Notes: generated by a model not told the origin, from the sequence alone. Shown: positions 25,478-35,033, numbered from the stretch's first letter. The stretch is DNA of 61,261 bases from an uncultured Lachnoclostridium sp. (GCA_946415315.1 CAMKRZ010000018.1:1-61261); one strand, 5' to 3'. Translations and numbers: made by a program.

Positions 25478-26548
25478 TCAATACTCAGTCGGAATCGTCT
25501 TGCCGTCCCATGATTCACCCGGCTCGTCAAAACGCACTTCACACACGCCCTGATCATTCAGTAGGACTTTGATTTTCCGCGCCGTCATTTCAGCCAGGAA
25601 ATATCGAACATCAGCAGAGTCCGCTGCCTGCTCGGGGTCTGCTCCCTTGCTGACCGTATAGTGCTCAAGCCACACCTTGTCCTCCTGCGTACCGGACTCA
25701 TTTGCGGCAGACAACACATTGGACCGGACGATCGTCCAGCTCTCCCCGTTCTTATCCAGAACGATCGCGCCGCACAGGTTGTATCTATGCAACCAGCTTA
25801 TCAGCTCCTTCTCCCGCGAGAGGAAATCCGAATCAGTCAGGGTTATCTCCGGCATAAGCTGGCAACACCATTTTGATTGCAGATACAACTTGATCTCTTC
25901 CTGTCGGAAGAACGCATCCCTGTTTTCCTCGTATGTGTATTTGTCCATGTCGGAAAATGTCGGCTGCGGCACACTGATGTCGTAAGCATTTCGCCCATCC
26001 AGATATGGCAGTAACAGTTTACCGGCAAACTCGTTCTCTCCGACGATATAGTACGGTTCGGCTTCTTTACGACCTCCCGGCGGTTCCGTATAGCTGACCG
26101 GTATGAAAGTTTCCCTCCCGGCGCGAATGCCGGTCAGTGTGACTCCGTCTATTATAGTCAGAAAATTCGCAAACTCTTCCACACTCTTCTTCGGAAGCGA
26201 ACTCACATAGAGCGCCATTGTATCATCGTTGTAAAGGAAAGACACTTCCTCACCGTCGCTGCGGCGATACTTGCCGGTTGCGACATTCATGACTCTGGTT
26301 TCCTTGTAACCGCTCTCGTTCGTTTCCTCGTAGATCTTAACCGTCGAATACCCGGGCCAGATTGCATCCGGATCATTTTCCGCAAGCCATTTTTCCACAC
26401 GTTCCCGGCAATTGTCCGTGATTTCTCGCTTCAGTTCCTCTGCTGTCTTGCCCTTGCAGCCTGTAAACACTGCCACAGCCGCGATCAGCAGAAACAACAT
26501 CGCTACGCAGGATCGTCTTCGCCCTGCGAAACCATTCTTCCTTCTCAT
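25478..26548 (-). CDS. Lipoprotein (unknown function)
   Basis: A 356-residue exported protein with a basic N-terminus, hydrophobic core and lipobox FTGC (Cys near 31). The mature part starts with a charged helix and is mixed alpha/beta with no motif I recognise. It contains an EEVSFLYNDDTMALYVSS segment near 100. The start could also be the ATG at 26560; I prefer 26548 because GGGG lies 6 bp before it. It lies downstream of ackA's region but behind the ackA terminator on the opposite side, so it must have its own promoter, which I could not identify with confidence. Confidence 0.7.
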   Translation of the reverse strand: MRRKNGFAGRRRSCVAMLFLLIAAVAVFTGCKGKTAEELKREITDNCRERVEKWLAENDPDAIWPGYSTVKIYEETNESGYKETRVMNVATGKYRRSDGEEVSFLYNDDTMALYVSSLPKKSVEEFANFLTIIDGVTLTGIRAGRETFIPVSYTEPPGGRKEAEPYYIVGENEFAGKLLLPYLDGRNAYDISVPQPTFSDMDKYTYEENRDAFFRQEEIKLYLQSKWCCQLMPEITLTDSDFLSREKELISWLHRYNLCGAIVLDKNGESWTIVRSNVLSAANESGTQEDKVWLEHYTVSKGADPEQAADSADVRYFLAEMTARKIKVLLNDQGVCEVRFDEPGESWDGKTIPTEY

Positions 26549-26619
26549 GTTTTCCCCCATTTCTCAGGGTTGCGCCCTTGCGCACGCCCCGAACACCATT
26601 AATCTTTCTCCTGTGAAAG

Positions 26620-26647
26620 GGACGCCCGGTGTTGTCGCCGGGCGTCC
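26620..26647 (-). terminator. Terminator after ackA
   Basis: A perfect 10-bp stem GGACGCCCGG (26620-26629) with CCGGGCGTCC (26638-26647); minus-strand RNA then reads CUUUCAC. Confidence 0.75.
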
Positions 26648-26676
26648 GTGTGTGCTGTTTTCACAGCACGAAAAAA

Positions 26677-27864
26677 TCAGATCAGTGCAACTGTCTCACG
26701 GCAGATTGCAAGCTCCTCGTTGGTCGGGATCACCATAACCTTGACCTTCGAATCAGGCGTGGAAATGATGACTTCCTCGCCGCGGATCGCGTTCTTCGCA
26801 TCGTCGATCGTGATCCCCAGAAAACCGAGGCGATCGCAAATCTTCTTGCGAACCTTGCCGTCGTTCTCGCCGATACCTGCGGTAAATGCGATCGCGTCAA
26901 CGCCGTTCATCGCTGCCGTGTAAGCACCGACGTACTTCGCCACTCTGTAGGCAAATGCCTCAACCGCGACCTGTGCTCTCTCGTTGCCTTCCTTCGCTGC
27001 CGCATCGAGATCACGGAAATCGGAGCCGACACCGGAAATACCGTCCACGCCGGACTTCTTGTTGAGAACCGTCATCATCTCGGAGAGGGACTTATTTTCC
27101 TTCTTCGCAACGAACTCGATGACCGCGGGATCGATATCGCCCGAGCGGGTTCCCATGATGAGACCCTCGAGAGGCGTGAGACCCATCGAAGTGTCGACCG
27201 AGCGACCGTTCAGGACCGCGGAGCAGGAAGCGCCGTTGCCGAGGTGGCATACAACGACCTTCGAGTTGTTCGCGTCGAGACCGGCAACAGCGATCGCACG
27301 CTTGGAAACATAGCTGTGGCTGGTGCCGTGGAATCCGTAACGGCGAACACCGTAGTTGGTGTAGTACTCGTACGGAACCGCGTACAGATATGCTTCCTTG
27401 GGCATCGTCTGATGGAACGCAGTGTCAAATACAGCAACTTCCGGAACGCCGGGCATGAGCTTCATGCACGCGTCGATACCGATCAGGTTGGCCGGATTGT
27501 GAAGAGGCGCGAGGTCGCAGCATTCCTTGATGCCTGCGATCACGGCGTCGTCGATCAGCACGGACTTGGTGAATTTCTCACCGCCGTGGACCACACGGTG
27601 TCCTACCGCACCGATCTCGGAGAGATCCTTGATCACGCCGTAGGTCGGGTTCGTGAGTGCCGCAAGTACGTTCTTGATCGCTACCTCATGGTTCGGAAGC
27701 GCATCCTCGAGAACAACCTTGTCACCGCCTGCAGGCGTGTGCTTCAGGCGTCCGTCGATGCCAATGCGCTCGCAGAGACCGACTGCAAGAGCCTGCTCGG
27801 TCTCGGAATCAATCAACTGATATTTCAGGGAACTGCTGCCGCAGTTAACTACCAATACTTTCAT
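26677..27864 (-). CDS. ackA: Acetate kinase
   Basis: A 395-residue acetate kinase that makes ATP and acetate from acetyl phosphate, the substrate-level phosphorylation step of acetate fermentation. Signatures: [13 protein letters not shown] at the N-terminus, [11 protein letters not shown] (about 170), [12 protein letters not shown] (about 205), [12 protein letters not shown] and [10 protein letters not shown]. The ATG at 27864 follows GGAGG by 6 bp; upstream in-frame starts overlap pta and have no ribosome site. It lies 16 bp after pta in a two-gene operon. Confidence 0.97.
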   Translation of the reverse strand: MKVLVVNCGSSSLKYQLIDSETEQALAVGLCERIGIDGRLKHTPAGGDKVVLEDALPNHEVAIKNVLAALTNPTYGVIKDLSEIGAVGHRVVHGGEKFTKSVLIDDAVIAGIKECCDLAPLHNPANLIGIDACMKLMPGVPEVAVFDTAFHQTMPKEAYLYAVPYEYYTNYGVRRYGFHGTSHSYVSKRAIAVAGLDANNSKVVVCHLGNGASCSAVLNGRSVDTSMGLTPLEGLIMGTRSGDIDPAVIEFVAKKENKSLSEMMTVLNKKSGVDGISGVGSDFRDLDAAAKEGNERAQVAVEAFAYRVAKYVGAYTAAMNGVDAIAFTAGIGENDGKVRKKICDRLGFLGITIDDAKNAIRGEEVIISTPDSKVKVMVIPTNEELAICRETVALI

Positions 27865-27880
27865 GTAAATCCTCCGTTGA

Positions 27881-28879
27881 TCAGTCATTTGCCTGAGCCT
27901 GAACCGCCGTGATGGCAACAACACCTACGATATCCTCGGCGATGCAGCCTCTGGAGAGGTCATTGACCGGAGCGGCGATACCCTGCGTTACAGGGCCGTA
28001 AGCCTCTGCCTTCGCAAGACGCTGAACAAGCTTGTAACCGATGTTGCCGGCGTCGAGATCCGGGAACACGAGAACGTTCGCCTGACCTGCAACATTGCTG
28101 CCGGGAGCCTTGGAAGCTGCTACGGAAGGAACCATAGCGGCGTCAGCCTGAAGCTCGCCGTCAAGATCGATGTCGGGGCGAAGCTCCTTTGCGATCGCGG
28201 TCGCTGCCAGAACCTTATCAACGTCAGCATGCTTTGCGCTGCCCTTCGTGGAATGCGAAAGCATGGCAACTTTTGCCTTCTTCTGAACCAGAAGCTCGAA
28301 CGACTCTGCCGAGGAGATTGCGATTGCCGCAAGCTTCTCCGGATCGGGATTCTGCTCGAGACCGGAATCTGCGAAGAGGAACGTGCCGTCCGCACCGTAC
28401 TCGCAGTTCGGAACTACCATCATGAAAAATGCGGAAACCAGCTTGGTGCCGGGCTTCGTCTTGATGATCTGAAGTGACGGACGAAGCGTGTTCGCGGTCG
28501 AGTGGCATGCACCGGAAACAACACCGTCTGCAGCGCCCATTTTCACCATCATGCAGGCATAATACATATAGTCGGTCGTGAGAAGCTTCTCCGCCTCCTC
28601 GGGGGTCATGCCCTTCGCCTGGCGAAGCTCAACAAGCTTGTCAATGTAAGCCGGAAGCTCTGCCGCGGTGTGAGGATCAATCACCGTAGCGCCTGCCACA
28701 TCAAGGCCTTCGCTGTTGGCTGCGCACTCCTCCGGGGTACCGAGAACGATCACGTCCGCGATGCCTTCTTTGAGGATGATCTCAACGGCCTCCCACGTTC
28801 TTCTGTCCATGGACTCCGGAAGAACGATCGTCTTCTTGTTCTGCTTAGCTCTCTCTTTGATGCTGTCAATAAATCCCAT
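27881..28879 (-). CDS. pta: Phosphate acetyltransferase
   Basis: A 332-residue short-type Pta converting acetyl-CoA and phosphate to acetyl phosphate for AckA. Family motifs: [13 protein letters not shown] near the start, [40 protein letters not shown] and [17 protein letters not shown]. It lacks the N-terminal DRTGG regulatory domain of the long form, as usual in Clostridia. AAAGGAG precedes the ATG at 28879. The operon has a strong promoter at 28942-28970. Confidence 0.97.
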   Translation of the reverse strand: MGFIDSIKERAKQNKKTIVLPESMDRRTWEAVEIILKEGIADVIVLGTPEECAANSEGLDVAGATVIDPHTAAELPAYIDKLVELRQAKGMTPEEAEKLLTTDYMYYACMMVKMGAADGVVSGACHSTANTLRPSLQIIKTKPGTKLVSAFFMMVVPNCEYGADGTFLFADSGLEQNPDPEKLAAIAISSAESFELLVQKKAKVAMLSHSTKGSAKHADVDKVLAATAIAKELRPDIDLDGELQADAAMVPSVAASKAPGSNVAGQANVLVFPDLDAGNIGYKLVQRLAKAEAYGPVTQGIAAPVNDLSRGCIAEDIVGVVAITAVQAQAND

Positions 28880-28941
28880 GATTACTGACTCCTTTCTATT
28901 CTCTGTCGCACACTTACGCGCAACGTTTATTCCAAACAAAT

Positions 28942-28970
28942 ATTGTAAAGCAAAGCCACGCCGGTGTCAA
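28942..28970 (-). promoter_or_regulatory. Promoter of pta-ackA operon
   Basis: Minus-strand TTGACA (28965-28970) and TACAAT (28942-28947) with 17-bp spacing, 63 bp upstream of pta. It sits directly behind the terminator of the preceding gene. Confidence 0.88.
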
Positions 28971-28976
28971 GAAAAA

Positions 28977-29002
28977 GTCCGAGGCACCGAAGCGCCCCGG
29001 AC
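28977..29002 (-). terminator. Terminator between the 72-residue protein gene and pta
   Basis: Minus-strand 11-bp stem (with G-U pairs) closed by a UUCG loop, then five U (plus-strand A at 28972-28976). Confidence 0.85.
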
Positions 29003-29056
29003 CGGTTTTGGTTCATTTTCGTAAAATGCCGGCAACAGCGACCGCTGTACCGCCGA

Positions 29057-29275
29057 TCAGAACAGTTTCTTGATCGCGCCAAGCGCATCGCTCGCGCTGT
29101 CAAGGCTGATCTTTGCCTTCACGCCGTCCACGATCTTGTCGATCGCTTCCGAAGGAATCTTATCTCCCGCCACCTTCTTAACCGTTGCGGTCGGGTCTTC
29201 CTTGAACGCCTTCGTGAGATCTCCGTCACCGGTGATCTTCGCAACGGCATCTTTTACCATAGCAGCAATATCCAT
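29057..29275 (-). CDS. Small helical protein (unknown function)
   Basis: A 72-residue soluble, mostly helical protein. It reads as two similar halves of helices around ITGDGDLTKAFKEDP and KIPSEAIDKIVDGVK, and has no Cys and no membrane segment. I do not recognise a characterised family. AAGGGTGAG sits about 8 bp before the ATG and a strong terminator follows, so it is likely a real gene. It lies between mscL and pta. Confidence 0.65.
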   Translation of the reverse strand: MDIAAMVKDAVAKITGDGDLTKAFKEDPTATVKKVAGDKIPSEAIDKIVDGVKAKISLDSASDALGAIKKLF

Positions 29276-29357
29276 ATATACTCACCCTTTCTCCGAAAAT
29301 AATACTGTCTCAGCCGGGCGTGATCCCGCACCGGGAGCCCGTCAGATCATAATCCGA

Positions 29358-29846
29358 TCACTCAGCCGCTTCCTCGGGAATTTCCGAAGTACAATGCGGG
29401 CAACGCGTTGCGTCGATTGCGATCTCGGACTTACAGAACGGGCAGGTCTTCGTGGTAGGAGCAGCCTCTTCCTCTTCCTTCTTGCGGAAGTCCTTCGCCT
29501 TGTTGAACGCCTTGATCACCAGGAACAGGCAGAGCGCGATAATGAGAAAGCTGATGATAGCGGAGATAAACGCACCGTATCCCAGGCAGGTGAAGCCTGC
29601 TTCCTGTGCCTCAGCCAGAGTTTCCGGAAGAGGCGGAACCTTACCGTCCACTTCCGGTGCATCCTTGAGCACGACAAACGCGTTGGAAAAATCAGCATTG
29701 CCACCCAGAGCAAGACCGATCAGCGGCATCAGGATGTTGTTAACAAGGGACGTGATGATCGCGCCGAACGCGCCGCCGATGATGACACCGACTGCCAGAT
29801 CAAGCATGTTCCCACGCATGATAAACTCTTTGAATTCCTTAAACAT
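29358..29846 (-). CDS. mscL: Large-conductance mechanosensitive channel MscL with C-terminal zinc ribbon
   Basis: A 162-residue MscL, a pentameric tension-gated safety valve. The first helix FIMRGNMLDLAVGVIIGGAFGAI (split here as residues 8-30) and FLIIALCLFLVIKAFN in TM2 (about 100-120) are typical, as is the periplasmic loop. The extra feature is a C-terminal zinc ribbon, CPFCKSEI...CPHC (about 135-152), after the cytoplasmic helix; standard MscL (about 130-140 residues) lacks it. AAAGGAG lies 7 bp before the ATG. Confidence 0.95.
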   Translation of the reverse strand: MFKEFKEFIMRGNMLDLAVGVIIGGAFGAIITSLVNNILMPLIGLALGGNADFSNAFVVLKDAPEVDGKVPPLPETLAEAQEAGFTCLGYGAFISAIISFLIIALCLFLVIKAFNKAKDFRKKEEEEAAPTTKTCPFCKSEIAIDATRCPHCTSEIPEEAAE

Positions 29847-29884
29847 GGTACTCTCCTTTGCATTATTATATTTTCAAAACCCTG

Positions 29885-30364
29885 TTATGCCCGCTCCAGA
29901 CCGGTCAACCCGGTTCTCACAAGCTCGAGGATCTCGAATTCATAGAACATCTTGATAAACGCGTCGATCTTCGCCGTCTCGCCCGTCAGCTGCATCATGA
30001 GCGAATCCACTGCGACATCGACGACCTTCGCGCGGAACACATCCGCGATACTGATCGCGCTCTGCCGCTTGGCGTCCGTCTTTGTGCGCACCTTGAGTAA
30101 AATGAGTTCGCTACACACCGACTTCTCCGGCGACAGCTCCTTGACGGAGATGACTTCCTGCAGCTTCTCCAGCTGCTTGCCGATCTGCGAAAGCGTCTGC
30201 TCATCGCCGATCGCCACAACCGTCATGCGGCTGATGTCCGGTCTCTCCGTCTCGCCCACGGTAAGGCTCGCGATGTTGTAGCCGCGGCGCCCGAACAGCC
30301 CGGAAATCCGCGCCAGCACACCGGCGGTGTTATTGACAAGTATGGACAGAACGATCTTCCGCAT
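29885..30364 (-). CDS. ilvN: Acetolactate synthase small (regulatory) subunit
   Basis: A 159-residue regulatory subunit of acetohydroxyacid synthase for branched-chain amino acid synthesis. The N-terminal ACT domain reads LSILVNNTAGVLARISGLFGRRGYNI (residues 4-29, quoted in parts) with the Gly and Asn residues used for valine feedback; the C-terminal half matches ALS_ss_C. The catalytic subunit ilvB is not adjacent, so the gene is an orphan in this window. GGAGGA lies 5 bp before the ATG at 30364. Confidence 0.92.
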   Translation of the reverse strand: MRKIVLSILVNNTAGVLARISGLFGRRGYNIASLTVGETERPDISRMTVVAIGDEQTLSQIGKQLEKLQEVISVKELSPEKSVCSELILLKVRTKTDAKRQSAISIADVFRAKVVDVAVDSLMMQLTGETAKIDAFIKMFYEFEILELVRTGLTGLERA

Positions 30365-30430
30365 ATGCTCCTCCCGTCGCGGGTTTTCCACCGCACAGCC
30401 GGGTTATCATAAGGCTCCCGGCTTTCTGTC

Positions 30431-30459
30431 ATTGTACCGCGATAAAGTGGTGTTGTCAA
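30431..30459 (-). promoter_or_regulatory. Promoter of ilvN
   Basis: Minus-strand TTGACA (30454-30459) and TACAAT (30431-30436), spacing 17 bp. The short leader contains AGCCGGG/CCCGGCT, a small hairpin; no T-box or leucine leader peptide is seen. Confidence 0.88.
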
Positions 30460-30501
30460 CGGCTGAATAACCGTTTTACGCGCCTCGCGAGCAACGACGA
30501 A

Positions 30502-30530
30502 CGGCCGCCTTCCATGTAGGAAAGCGGCCG
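30502..30530 (-). terminator. Terminator-like hairpin after the Lys/Ala-rich protein gene
   Basis: CGGCCGCCTTCC (30502-30513) pairs with GGAAAGCGGCCG (30519-30530) with one mismatch; the minus-strand tail UUCGUCGUU is only weakly U-rich. Confidence 0.6.
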
Positions 30531-30558
30531 CCGAATAAATCTTGATCGTACTACTGAA

Positions 30559-31023
30559 TTACAGGTTTACCTTACCGGTAATGTCATCGTTTGCTACGTA
30601 GTATGCAGCGCCGTCCTCAGGCTTAACATACAGCGTGATCGTCTTAAGAGCAACCGTGTTGTTCGCAGCGAAATCCTTCTTAGCAGCCTCAAGGATATCC
30701 GTCATCTTGAACTCGGCGCCGGCAAACTGAAGAACAACCGTAGCCTTTGCGTCCTTCGTGTCAGCCTTCTTGGCAACCGTCTTGGCAACCTTCTTGGCAG
30801 CCGTGTCGACAGCCTTCTCAGCCTTCTTCACAACCTTCTTGGCAGCAGCGGCAACCTTCTTCTCCTCCGGAGCCTTCTCAACCTTGGCAGCAGCCTTCTC
30901 AACGGTCTTCTCTGCCTTGGCAACAGCCTTCTCAACCTTCTTCTCGGTCTCCTTAGCAGCAGCCTTTACAACAGCCTCTTCCTTCTTGATCTCAGGAATA
31001 CCATTTGTCTTCTTTACAGCCAT
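30559..31023 (-). CDS. DUF6465-like protein with Lys/Ala-rich histone-like N-terminus
   Basis: A 154-residue protein. Residues about 13-90 are almost only Lys, Ala, Glu and Val in coiled-coil or histone H1-like repeats (KKVEKAVAKAEKTVEKAAAK). The C-terminal 60 residues form a compact domain (VVLQFAGAEFKMTDILEAAK...) seen in many Lachnospiraceae proteins classed as DUF6465. The basic tail may bind nucleic acids; this is inference. AAGGAGG before the ATG and a good promoter suggest high expression. Confidence 0.75.
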   Translation of the reverse strand: MAVKKTNGIPEIKKEEAVVKAAAKETEKKVEKAVAKAEKTVEKAAAKVEKAPEEKKVAAAAKKVVKKAEKAVDTAAKKVAKTVAKKADTKDAKATVVLQFAGAEFKMTDILEAAKKDFAANNTVALKTITLYVKPEDGAAYYVANDDITGKVNL

Positions 31024-31111
31024 GATATCTTATCCTCCTTATTGTGCGGACGTACGTACCTCTCTCAACGGTCGTGCGTGTTTCCGCAGAACACTGATTT
31101 GTCACGGCAAC

Positions 31112-31139
31112 ATCATACTACAAAACGGAAAATATGCAA
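31112..31139 (-). promoter_or_regulatory. Promoter for the Lys/Ala-rich protein gene
   Basis: Minus-strand TTGCAT (31134-31139) and TATGAT (31112-31117), spacing 16 bp. Confidence 0.6.
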
Positions 31140-31256
31140 TACTTGCCCCTTATTTTCTACGTTTTAGCGACAAAGCGAGCGATTCCGCGATCGGTTTTGT
31201 AACATTTTCCGATACTTTTTCGCTTCTGCCGCATGTCGTTAAACCGTCGGATCCGT

Positions 31257-34200
31257 TTACTGCGATATATACAGAACTCTCACTTCACCGTTTTTCGCCG
31301 TGACTTTCGTTCCCGGCGAAACGTAGCAGCGGCAAATCCTGTCGGTGGCCGCTCTGTTGAGGATCACCTCGGAAATGTTGTTGCCGTAGCAGTACAGCAT
31401 CTCCACCTGCGTTTTATCGAGATTCAGGCTGGTTAAACGGTTGTTGCTGCAGTCAAAGCTGCACAGCACGATATCCGTAAGGTCGATCGATGTCAGATTG
31501 TTGTTGCTGCAATCGATCAGTTTATTCTCATTTCCGCCCTTGTTCAAAATAAGCGAGGTCAGGTTGTTATTGTTGCAGTACAGTCTGTACAGTTTTGTGT
31601 TCTTGCTCAGATCCAGCGAAGTCAGACTGTTGCCGTAGCAATAGAGATAGAGAAGCTCCGTGTTCTTGCTCAGATCCAGTTTCTTCAACTTGTTATTGTA
31701 GCAATGAAAATATACAAGCGCTTTGTTCCTGCTCACATCGATCGAGGTCAGGCTGTTATTGTAGCAGCGGAGAGCCGTCAATGCAGTGTTTCTGGTCACA
31801 TCCAACGAAGTCAGTTTATTATTCTGACAGTAGAGGCCGGTCAACGCCGTGTTCTTGCTCAGATTCAGCGAGGTCAGGCTGTTTCCGTAGCAGCTGAGCA
31901 CCTTTAACGCCGTGTTGCATGTCACATCCAGTGATGTCAGCTTGTTTTCGTAACAGTAGAGCTCCTCAAGCGCTGTATTCTGGCTCAGATTCAGTGAGGT
32001 CAGTCCGCTCATACCGCTGCAATACAGATATTTCAGCGCCGTATTCTTGCTCAGATCGATCGACGTCAGCTTGTTTTCCGAGACGAAAAGTTCGACCAGC
32101 GCCGTATTATTGCTCACGTTGAACGAAGTCAGGTTGTTGCCGAGAACATTGAGGTTCGTCAGCGCCGTGTTATTGCTCACATCGAGCGAACTCAGGTTGT
32201 TGTTGCGGCAGTAAAGATATTTCAACGCCGCATTATTTCTCACATCCAGTGAACTCAGCTTGTTCATCTGGCAGAAGAACTGGGTCAGCGCCGTGTTCTT
32301 CGTAACATCCAGCGATGTCAGCTTGTTATCGTAGCAACTGAAATATGTCAGCGCCGTATTATTGCTCACATCGATCGAAGTCAGCTTATTTTCCGCGACA
32401 ACAAGTTCCGTCAATGCCGTGTTTTTGCTCACATTCACCGAAGTCAGGTTGTTGCCGAGAGCATTGAAACTCAACAGCGCCGTGTTCTTGCTCAGATCCA
32501 GTGAACTAAGCTTGTTGTATTTACAGTTGAAAATCTTCAGCGCCGTATTCTTGCTCAAATCCAGAGAAGTCAGGCTATTGTTGTAGCAGTACAGGTTCTC
32601 CAGCTTCGTGTTCTTGCTCACATCCAGCGAAGTGAGGTTGTTGCCGAAGCAACTGAGAAACGTCAACTCCGGATTATTTCTCACATCCAGAGAAGTCAGA
32701 TTGTTTTCATAACAGTAAAACCTTTGCAGCGCAGTGTTTCGACTGATATCAAGCGAGGTCACGTTGCAATTGCCGCAGGAGAAACCTGTCACTTCCGTAA
32801 AGAACTCTATGCCCTTAATACTGCCGACTCCTCTTCCCGTCAGGTTGATGTCGTCCACGCTTGCAATCTCGCCCGCGCTGAGTTTTCCGTCCTTATCCTT
32901 GTCATAACGCGCGGAAACCACTTCGCGGAAAAGCTCATCCGGGAAGTATGTCTCATCGATTGGGATGTCGCAGAGTGTCAGCGTTACAACCATCGTGTAA
33001 GAGACTCTTCCGCTTCCGTCCGTGATCTTGCAGCGGAACTGATATCCCTGCAGGCTTGCGGTCGTGCTCACGGAGAGTTTCGCCGTCTTGTTGCCGTTCT
33101 GTCCGGAGTTTGCCCAGGAAGAAACAGCATTCTTCCGATACTGCCACTGGTAGGTGAGCGTTCCGGTTCCGGCCGCCGTTACGGAAAATGTAGCTGCGGT
33201 TCCGAGTGACGCGCACTTGTCCTCAGGCTGAACCGTGATCCTCGGGCTTACGGTAAGCGTAGCAGCGCTTGTGTACGCCTTCTGTCCGTTTCCGTCCGTG
33301 ATCACACAGCGGAACTGATACCCGTGAAGAGCGGCGCTCGCTGTCACAGACAGCGTGGCGGTCTTATTACCGCTCTGTCCGGAAGCTGCCCATGCGGAAT
33401 TCGAATCTGTCCGGTACTGCCACTGGTACGTAAGCGTCCCCGTACCGGTCGCAGCTGCGGTAAAGGTTACTTTTGAGCCGGGTGAAACGGTCGTGCTCGC
33501 CGGCTGGGTTGTGATCTTCGGAATGATGTACAGGGTAACCGCACCGGTGTAGGCCTTCCGTCCGCTTCCGTCCGTGATCACACAGCGGAACTGATACCCG
33601 TTCAATCCTGCTGTTGCCGCTACCGAGAGCGTGGCAGTCTTGTTGCCGCTCTGGCCGGAAGCCGCCCATGAGGAACTTGCATCCTTGCGGAACTGCCACT
33701 GGTATGTGAGTGACGCCGTTCCGGCCGCCGTCACGGAAAATGTCGCCGTGCTGCCTGCCGTAACACTCTTGTTCGCCGGCTGGACTGTGATCCTCGGGCT
33801 GATGGAGAGCGTGACAGCGCTCGAATACGACTTCTGTCCGTTTCCATCCGTGATCACGCAGCGGAACTGATATCCGTGAAGGCCGTTGGTCGCCGCGACC
33901 GAAAGCATTGCCGTTTTGTTGCCGTTCTGGGCGGAGCTTGCCCAGGACGACGCGGAATCCTTCCGGTACTGCCACTGATACGTAAGCGTTCCCGTGCCGG
34001 TCGCCGCAACCGTAAACGTCGCCGTAGCGCCGGGTGCAACAGTCTTGCTCACCGGCTGGGTTGTGATCTTCGGGATGATGTTCAGGGTGGCCGCATCGGA
34101 GTAGACCGTCGACCCGTTACTGTCCTTTACCATGCAGCGGAACTGATATCCGTTCAGTCCCGCCGTCGCCGACACGTAAAGCGTGGTGGTCTTGTTGCCG

Positions 34201-34436
34201 CTCTGCGCAGAAGGCGCCCATGCGGAGCTTGCATCCTTCCGGTACTGCCACTGGTAGCTGATTGATGTAGCCGGAGTCTCAGCAGTCACGGCAAACTTCA
34301 CCGTGGATCCTGCTACTACGCTCTTGTTCACCGGCTGTGACGTGATTGTCAGAACATCCGTCGCCGCCGCAGCAGCGCCGGTCATCACGACCAGAAGAAG
34401 CATCATAATTCCGAGCAGTTTCAGTACGTGTTTCAT
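31257..34436 (-). CDS. Secreted Ig-like and leucine-rich repeat protein
   Basis: A 1059-residue exported protein. A signal peptide (1-25) is followed by five Ig-like modules of about 87 residues (about 28-460), each opening with ITxQPxxKxV and containing YQWQYRKDxxSxW and GYQFRC. Then comes an EF-hand-like segment with DKDKDGKLSAGE (about 490-501), and about 22 leucine-rich repeats of 21 residues with the form LTSLDVSKNTALxxLYCYNN (about 520-1040). The C-terminus has no sortase motif, membrane anchor or known wall-binding module. Such proteins serve in adhesion or protein-protein contact at the cell surface; the ligand is unknown. GAGG precedes the ATG. Confidence 0.88.
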   Translation of the reverse strand: MKHVLKLLGIMMLLLVVMTGAAAAATDVLTITSQPVNKSVVAGSTVKFAVTAETPATSISYQWQYRKDASSAWAPSAQSGNKTTTLYVSATAGLNGYQFRCMVKDSNGSTVYSDAATLNIIPKITTQPVSKTVAPGATATFTVAATGTGTLTYQWQYRKDSASSWASSAQNGNKTAMLSVAATNGLHGYQFRCVITDGNGQKSYSSAVTLSISPRITVQPANKSVTAGSTATFSVTAAGTASLTYQWQFRKDASSSWAASGQSGNKTATLSVAATAGLNGYQFRCVITDGSGRKAYTGAVTLYIIPKITTQPASTTVSPGSKVTFTAAATGTGTLTYQWQYRTDSNSAWAASGQSGNKTATLSVTASAALHGYQFRCVITDGNGQKAYTSAATLTVSPRITVQPEDKCASLGTAATFSVTAAGTGTLTYQWQYRKNAVSSWANSGQNGNKTAKLSVSTTASLQGYQFRCKITDGSGRVSYTMVVTLTLCDIPIDETYFPDELFREVVSARYDKDKDGKLSAGEIASVDDINLTGRGVGSIKGIEFFTEVTGFSCGNCNVTSLDISRNTALQRFYCYENNLTSLDVRNNPELTFLSCFGNNLTSLDVSKNTKLENLYCYNNSLTSLDLSKNTALKIFNCKYNKLSSLDLSKNTALLSFNALGNNLTSVNVSKNTALTELVVAENKLTSIDVSNNTALTYFSCYDNKLTSLDVTKNTALTQFFCQMNKLSSLDVRNNAALKYLYCRNNNLSSLDVSNNTALTNLNVLGNNLTSFNVSNNTALVELFVSENKLTSIDLSKNTALKYLYCSGMSGLTSLNLSQNTALEELYCYENKLTSLDVTCNTALKVLSCYGNSLTSLNLSKNTALTGLYCQNNKLTSLDVTRNTALTALRCYNNSLTSIDVSRNKALVYFHCYNNKLKKLDLSKNTELLYLYCYGNSLTSLDLSKNTKLYRLYCNNNNLTSLILNKGGNENKLIDCSNNNLTSIDLTDIVLCSFDCSNNRLTSLNLDKTQVEMLYCYGNNISEVILNRAATDRICRCYVSPGTKVTAKNGEVRVLYISQ
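31420..32800 (-). repeat. 63-bp leucine-rich repeat array
   Basis: About 22 units of 63 bp encode 21-residue repeats with core LTSLDLSKNTAL. Conserved DNA cores such as GTGTTCTTGCTC and GAAGTCAG recur, making this a likely site of slippage or recombination. Confidence 0.9.
32960..34360 (-). repeat. Five tandem Ig-like modules of about 261 bp
   Basis: Modules alternate between two subtypes: IIPKITTQP in modules 2 and 4, and SPRITVQP in modules 3 and 5. This suggests duplication of a two-module block. Confidence 0.85.
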
Positions 34437-34532
34437 TTTTTCATTTCCTCACTTTCTCACTCAACATTTGTACGATAGAGTTTCATTTTCAAAACGCCTG
34501 TCAGGGCATTCCTACCACTGTTGCGTCCGGCA

Positions 34533-35033
34533 TCATCCCCTGCGTTTCCGCCGGACAATCCTCATCACCAGCAGTGTCAGCAGGATTCCGACGGCCGCGC
34601 CGCATATATCGATCAGCACATCGCGCCATTCCCCGGATCGTCCGGACACCGACAACTGGTGGTACTCATCCGATGCGGCATACGCTGCCGCGATCGGCAG
34701 TGCGATCGCCGCCCGCGCCGCGAGACGCGAAAGTCCCCACGCCGCCAGCGCAAGCATGATCAAAGCGCCGAGTATCGCATACTCGGTGGCATGGGCTGTT
34801 TTTCTCACGTAAAACCCGATCGTATCGCGTACGGAAGGTGTCACCTTCTCCCGCGTTGTCAGCTTCACGTCAACAGCCACTTCGATCACCGCATCGACCA
34901 CTATCTCCGATTTCTTCGACGACTCCTCCGAATCGTCCGCAGACATCAGAAAGATCACAACCATCCACACGAGGACCGCCGCTGTCGCAAGAAGCCGCAA
35001 CAGCCATCTTCCCCGCTTTTCCGTCTCATTCAT
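34533..35033 (-). CDS. VanZ-like family membrane protein
   Basis: A 166-residue membrane protein with about four helices and the VanZ hallmarks: an N-terminal MSADDSEESS after helix 1, FYVRKTAHATEYAILG (about 75-90) and DEYHQLSVSGRSGEWRDVLIDICG (about 120-143, quoted as two halves DEYHQLSV and SGEWRDVLIDICG). VanZ gives low-level teicoplanin resistance in enterococci; most homologues have no tested function and may act on envelope lipids. It has a GGGAGAG ribosome site and lies 96 bp upstream of the Ig/LRR gene. Confidence 0.85.
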   Translation of the reverse strand: MNETEKRGRWLLRLLATAAVLVWMVVIFLMSADDSEESSKKSEIVVDAVIEVAVDVKLTTREKVTPSVRDTIGFYVRKTAHATEYAILGALIMLALAAWGLSRLAARAAIALPIAAAYAASDEYHQLSVSGRSGEWRDVLIDICGAAVGILLTLLVMRIVRRKRRG

